A stretch of DNA of 64,000 nt from Nevskiaceae bacterium. GTDB lineage: Bacteria > Pseudomonadota > Gammaproteobacteria > Steroidobacterales > Steroidobacteraceae. The DNA is taken from contig JACKOV010000005.1 in assembly GCA_024234075.1 (NCBI GenBank), positions 1 through 64,000 of the forward strand, written 5' to 3'. Under the pieces are notes generated by a model. The model did no database searches, had not been told where the DNA came from, and worked only from the letters and a program-made list of their open reading frames with translations. Below are positions 63,283-64,000 of this stretch, piece by piece. The position numbers were made by a program, and so were the translations under genes. Numbering within the stretch: position 1 is the first letter of the stretch; the number at the start of each line of letters is the position of its first letter.

Positions 63283-63834
63283 TCACCTCTGCGGTGGCGT
63301 CACACCGTCTCGGTTGATCGCGGTGTCCAGGTCGATCATCCGCCAGGCCTCGGGCAGCGACGACTGTTCACACCAGCGCATCCTGATGACCTCTCCCGAC
63401 GCGAGCGTGCGACGGAAGTTCCGATCGGAGAGCACCTCCCAGTCTGTTCCATAACCAATCATGTCGCCCGTGCCGATCACGGCGCAGTGATCGGTGACCC
63501 GGTAGCGACCGCCGCCAAGCGAAACGATGGCGTCAAAGCTGCAGTCCTCGCGTGCCGAGTTGAGCCCCCTTGCGTGGAGCAGTGCCAGTGTCGCGTTCGA
63601 CGCTTCACCGCATTCGGTGTCGCTCGAAACGTAGAACCCGCGCCGCAGCGGCAGGTCCACGGCGCGTCCATCGTCCTCCGCCTGCCTGGTCCCCGCGGAT
63701 TCGCTTCCTGGCACCGGGTGCGGCTCTGCGCGATCGCTGCACGCCGCCACAGCGAGCAGCCCGCACATTACGACGACCCGGACCTGCGTCGCCGCACGGT
63801 CTGCCCGCCCCCGGCTGCTATTCTGTGGCCGCAT
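63283..63834 (-). CDS. Hypothetical lipoprotein
   Basis: A 183-aa protein. After an N-terminal basic stretch, VVMCGLLAVAACSDRAEP forms a lipoprotein signal with the lipobox VAAC. The mature part has four more Cys and segments such as LRRGFYVSSDTECGEASNAT and SLGGGRYRVTDHCAVIGTG; no family recognised. The ATG at 63834 overlaps the upstream stop as TGATG, which supports this start although it places the hydrophobic segment about 20 residues in; ATG 63768 is an alternative. Confidence 0.65.
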   Translation of the reverse strand: MRPQNSSRGRADRAATQVRVVVMCGLLAVAACSDRAEPHPVPGSESAGTRQAEDDGRAVDLPLRRGFYVSSDTECGEASNATLALLHARGLNSAREDCSFDAIVSLGGGRYRVTDHCAVIGTGDMIGYGTDWEVLSDRNFRRTLASGEVIRMRWCEQSSLPEAWRMIDLDTAINRDGVTPPQR

Positions 63835-64000
63835 CAGGCGCGCGGGTCCAACGTCCGGCCGATCTCCGTGGCCAGTGCGCGGGCCGTCACGTCGTCGAGG
63901 CCGGCGGCCACCAGCCGGACCCTGCCGCCGCTCTCGACCTCGACGCGATAGGCTACGGCGGCCAGCTTCCTGCGCGCCGCGAGCCCGAGGACCTCGCCCG
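63834..64000 (-). CDS. Unidentified protein, C-terminal end only
   Basis: The window edge cuts this gene. The last 54 codons read GEVLGLAARRKLAAVAYRVE, then GGRVRLVAAGLDDVTARALA and a TLDPRA terminus. The alternating strand-helix pattern suggests a small alpha/beta domain. It overlaps the lipoprotein gene by TGATG and is probably in one operon with it. Confidence 0.5.
   Translation of the reverse strand, partial: GEVLGLAARRKLAAVAYRVEVESGGRVRLVAAGLDDVTARALATEIGRTLDPRA

Overview
The window is about 64 kb of GC-rich (roughly 65 %) chromosome. It looks like a gammaproteobacterium of the Steroidobacter/Nevskia/Xanthomonadales type. The grounds are an ECF-ChrR photo-oxidative-stress locus, a sphingomonad/Steroidobacter-style TonB receptor next to SDRs and a fumarate-reductase-like flavoprotein, many Tat-exported oxidoreductases and IS91/IS3 elements. 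The lineage is inference; no rRNA, tRNA or CRISPR array was seen.

Layout. (1) 1-2.1 kb: a gene-poor stretch with interspersed repeats and a hairpin, then a DUF4143-type AAA ATPase behind a paired palindromic operator. (2) 2.2-4.05 kb: a full-length IS91-family element that cut off the last gene of the next operon. (3) 4.05-11.5 kb: a singlet-oxygen/light-damage locus: CFA-type lipid methyltransferase, DUF1365, FAD oxidoreductase, then divergently an ECF sigma factor and its ChrR-like anti-sigma, then a TspO-like protein, a lipocalin remnant and photolyase. The two divergent operons carry matching ECF-type promoters. (4) 11.6-14.4 kb: a secreted protein, a VOC protein, nested palindromes, then a 5' fragment of leuS joined directly to an IS91 3' fragment whose end truncates a marR gene. 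(5) 14.5-24.6 kb: a nitrilase and membrane protein, then a LysR-controlled cluster (flavoprotein, small protein, TonB receptor, two SDRs, MFS permease) that looks like uptake and oxidation of a hydrophobic compound. (6) 24.6-28.65 kb: a mosaic of gene pieces (two sterol-desaturase tails, a beta-CASP nuclease fragment, an N-truncated membrane-protein paralogue) separated by two more IS91 fragments. (7) 28.7-31.2 kb: a Fic protein overlapping a helical partner gene behind a large dyad. (8) 31.6-60.3 kb: a redox/detoxification island with two paralogous LysR genes, five aldo-keto reductases or remnants, SDRs, zinc alcohol dehydrogenases, F420-type oxidoreductases, an exported cupin and CMD protein, an MFS-RND-MFP-OMF efflux operon, a KefB-like antiporter, a hydrolase and an amidohydrolase. 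(9) 60.3-64 kb: an IS630 remnant, a frameshifted IS3 element, a truncated UvrD-type helicase, a DUF6152 gene, repeats and a lipoprotein gene.

How it works together. In the island, six transcription units start from upstream regions that share sequence and a TAAT/TAAC-to-TAG/TAT spacing of about 23 bp. This suggests one LysR-type regulon. Seven enzymes of the window, five of them dinucleotide-dependent oxidoreductases, carry twin-arginine leaders, and several have a leaderless counterpart in the same island. The region reads as parallel periplasmic and cytoplasmic sets of carbonyl/alcohol-processing enzymes with their own efflux system. IS91 fragments with one constant end and different truncated ends account for most broken genes; assembly error at these repeats must be excluded.
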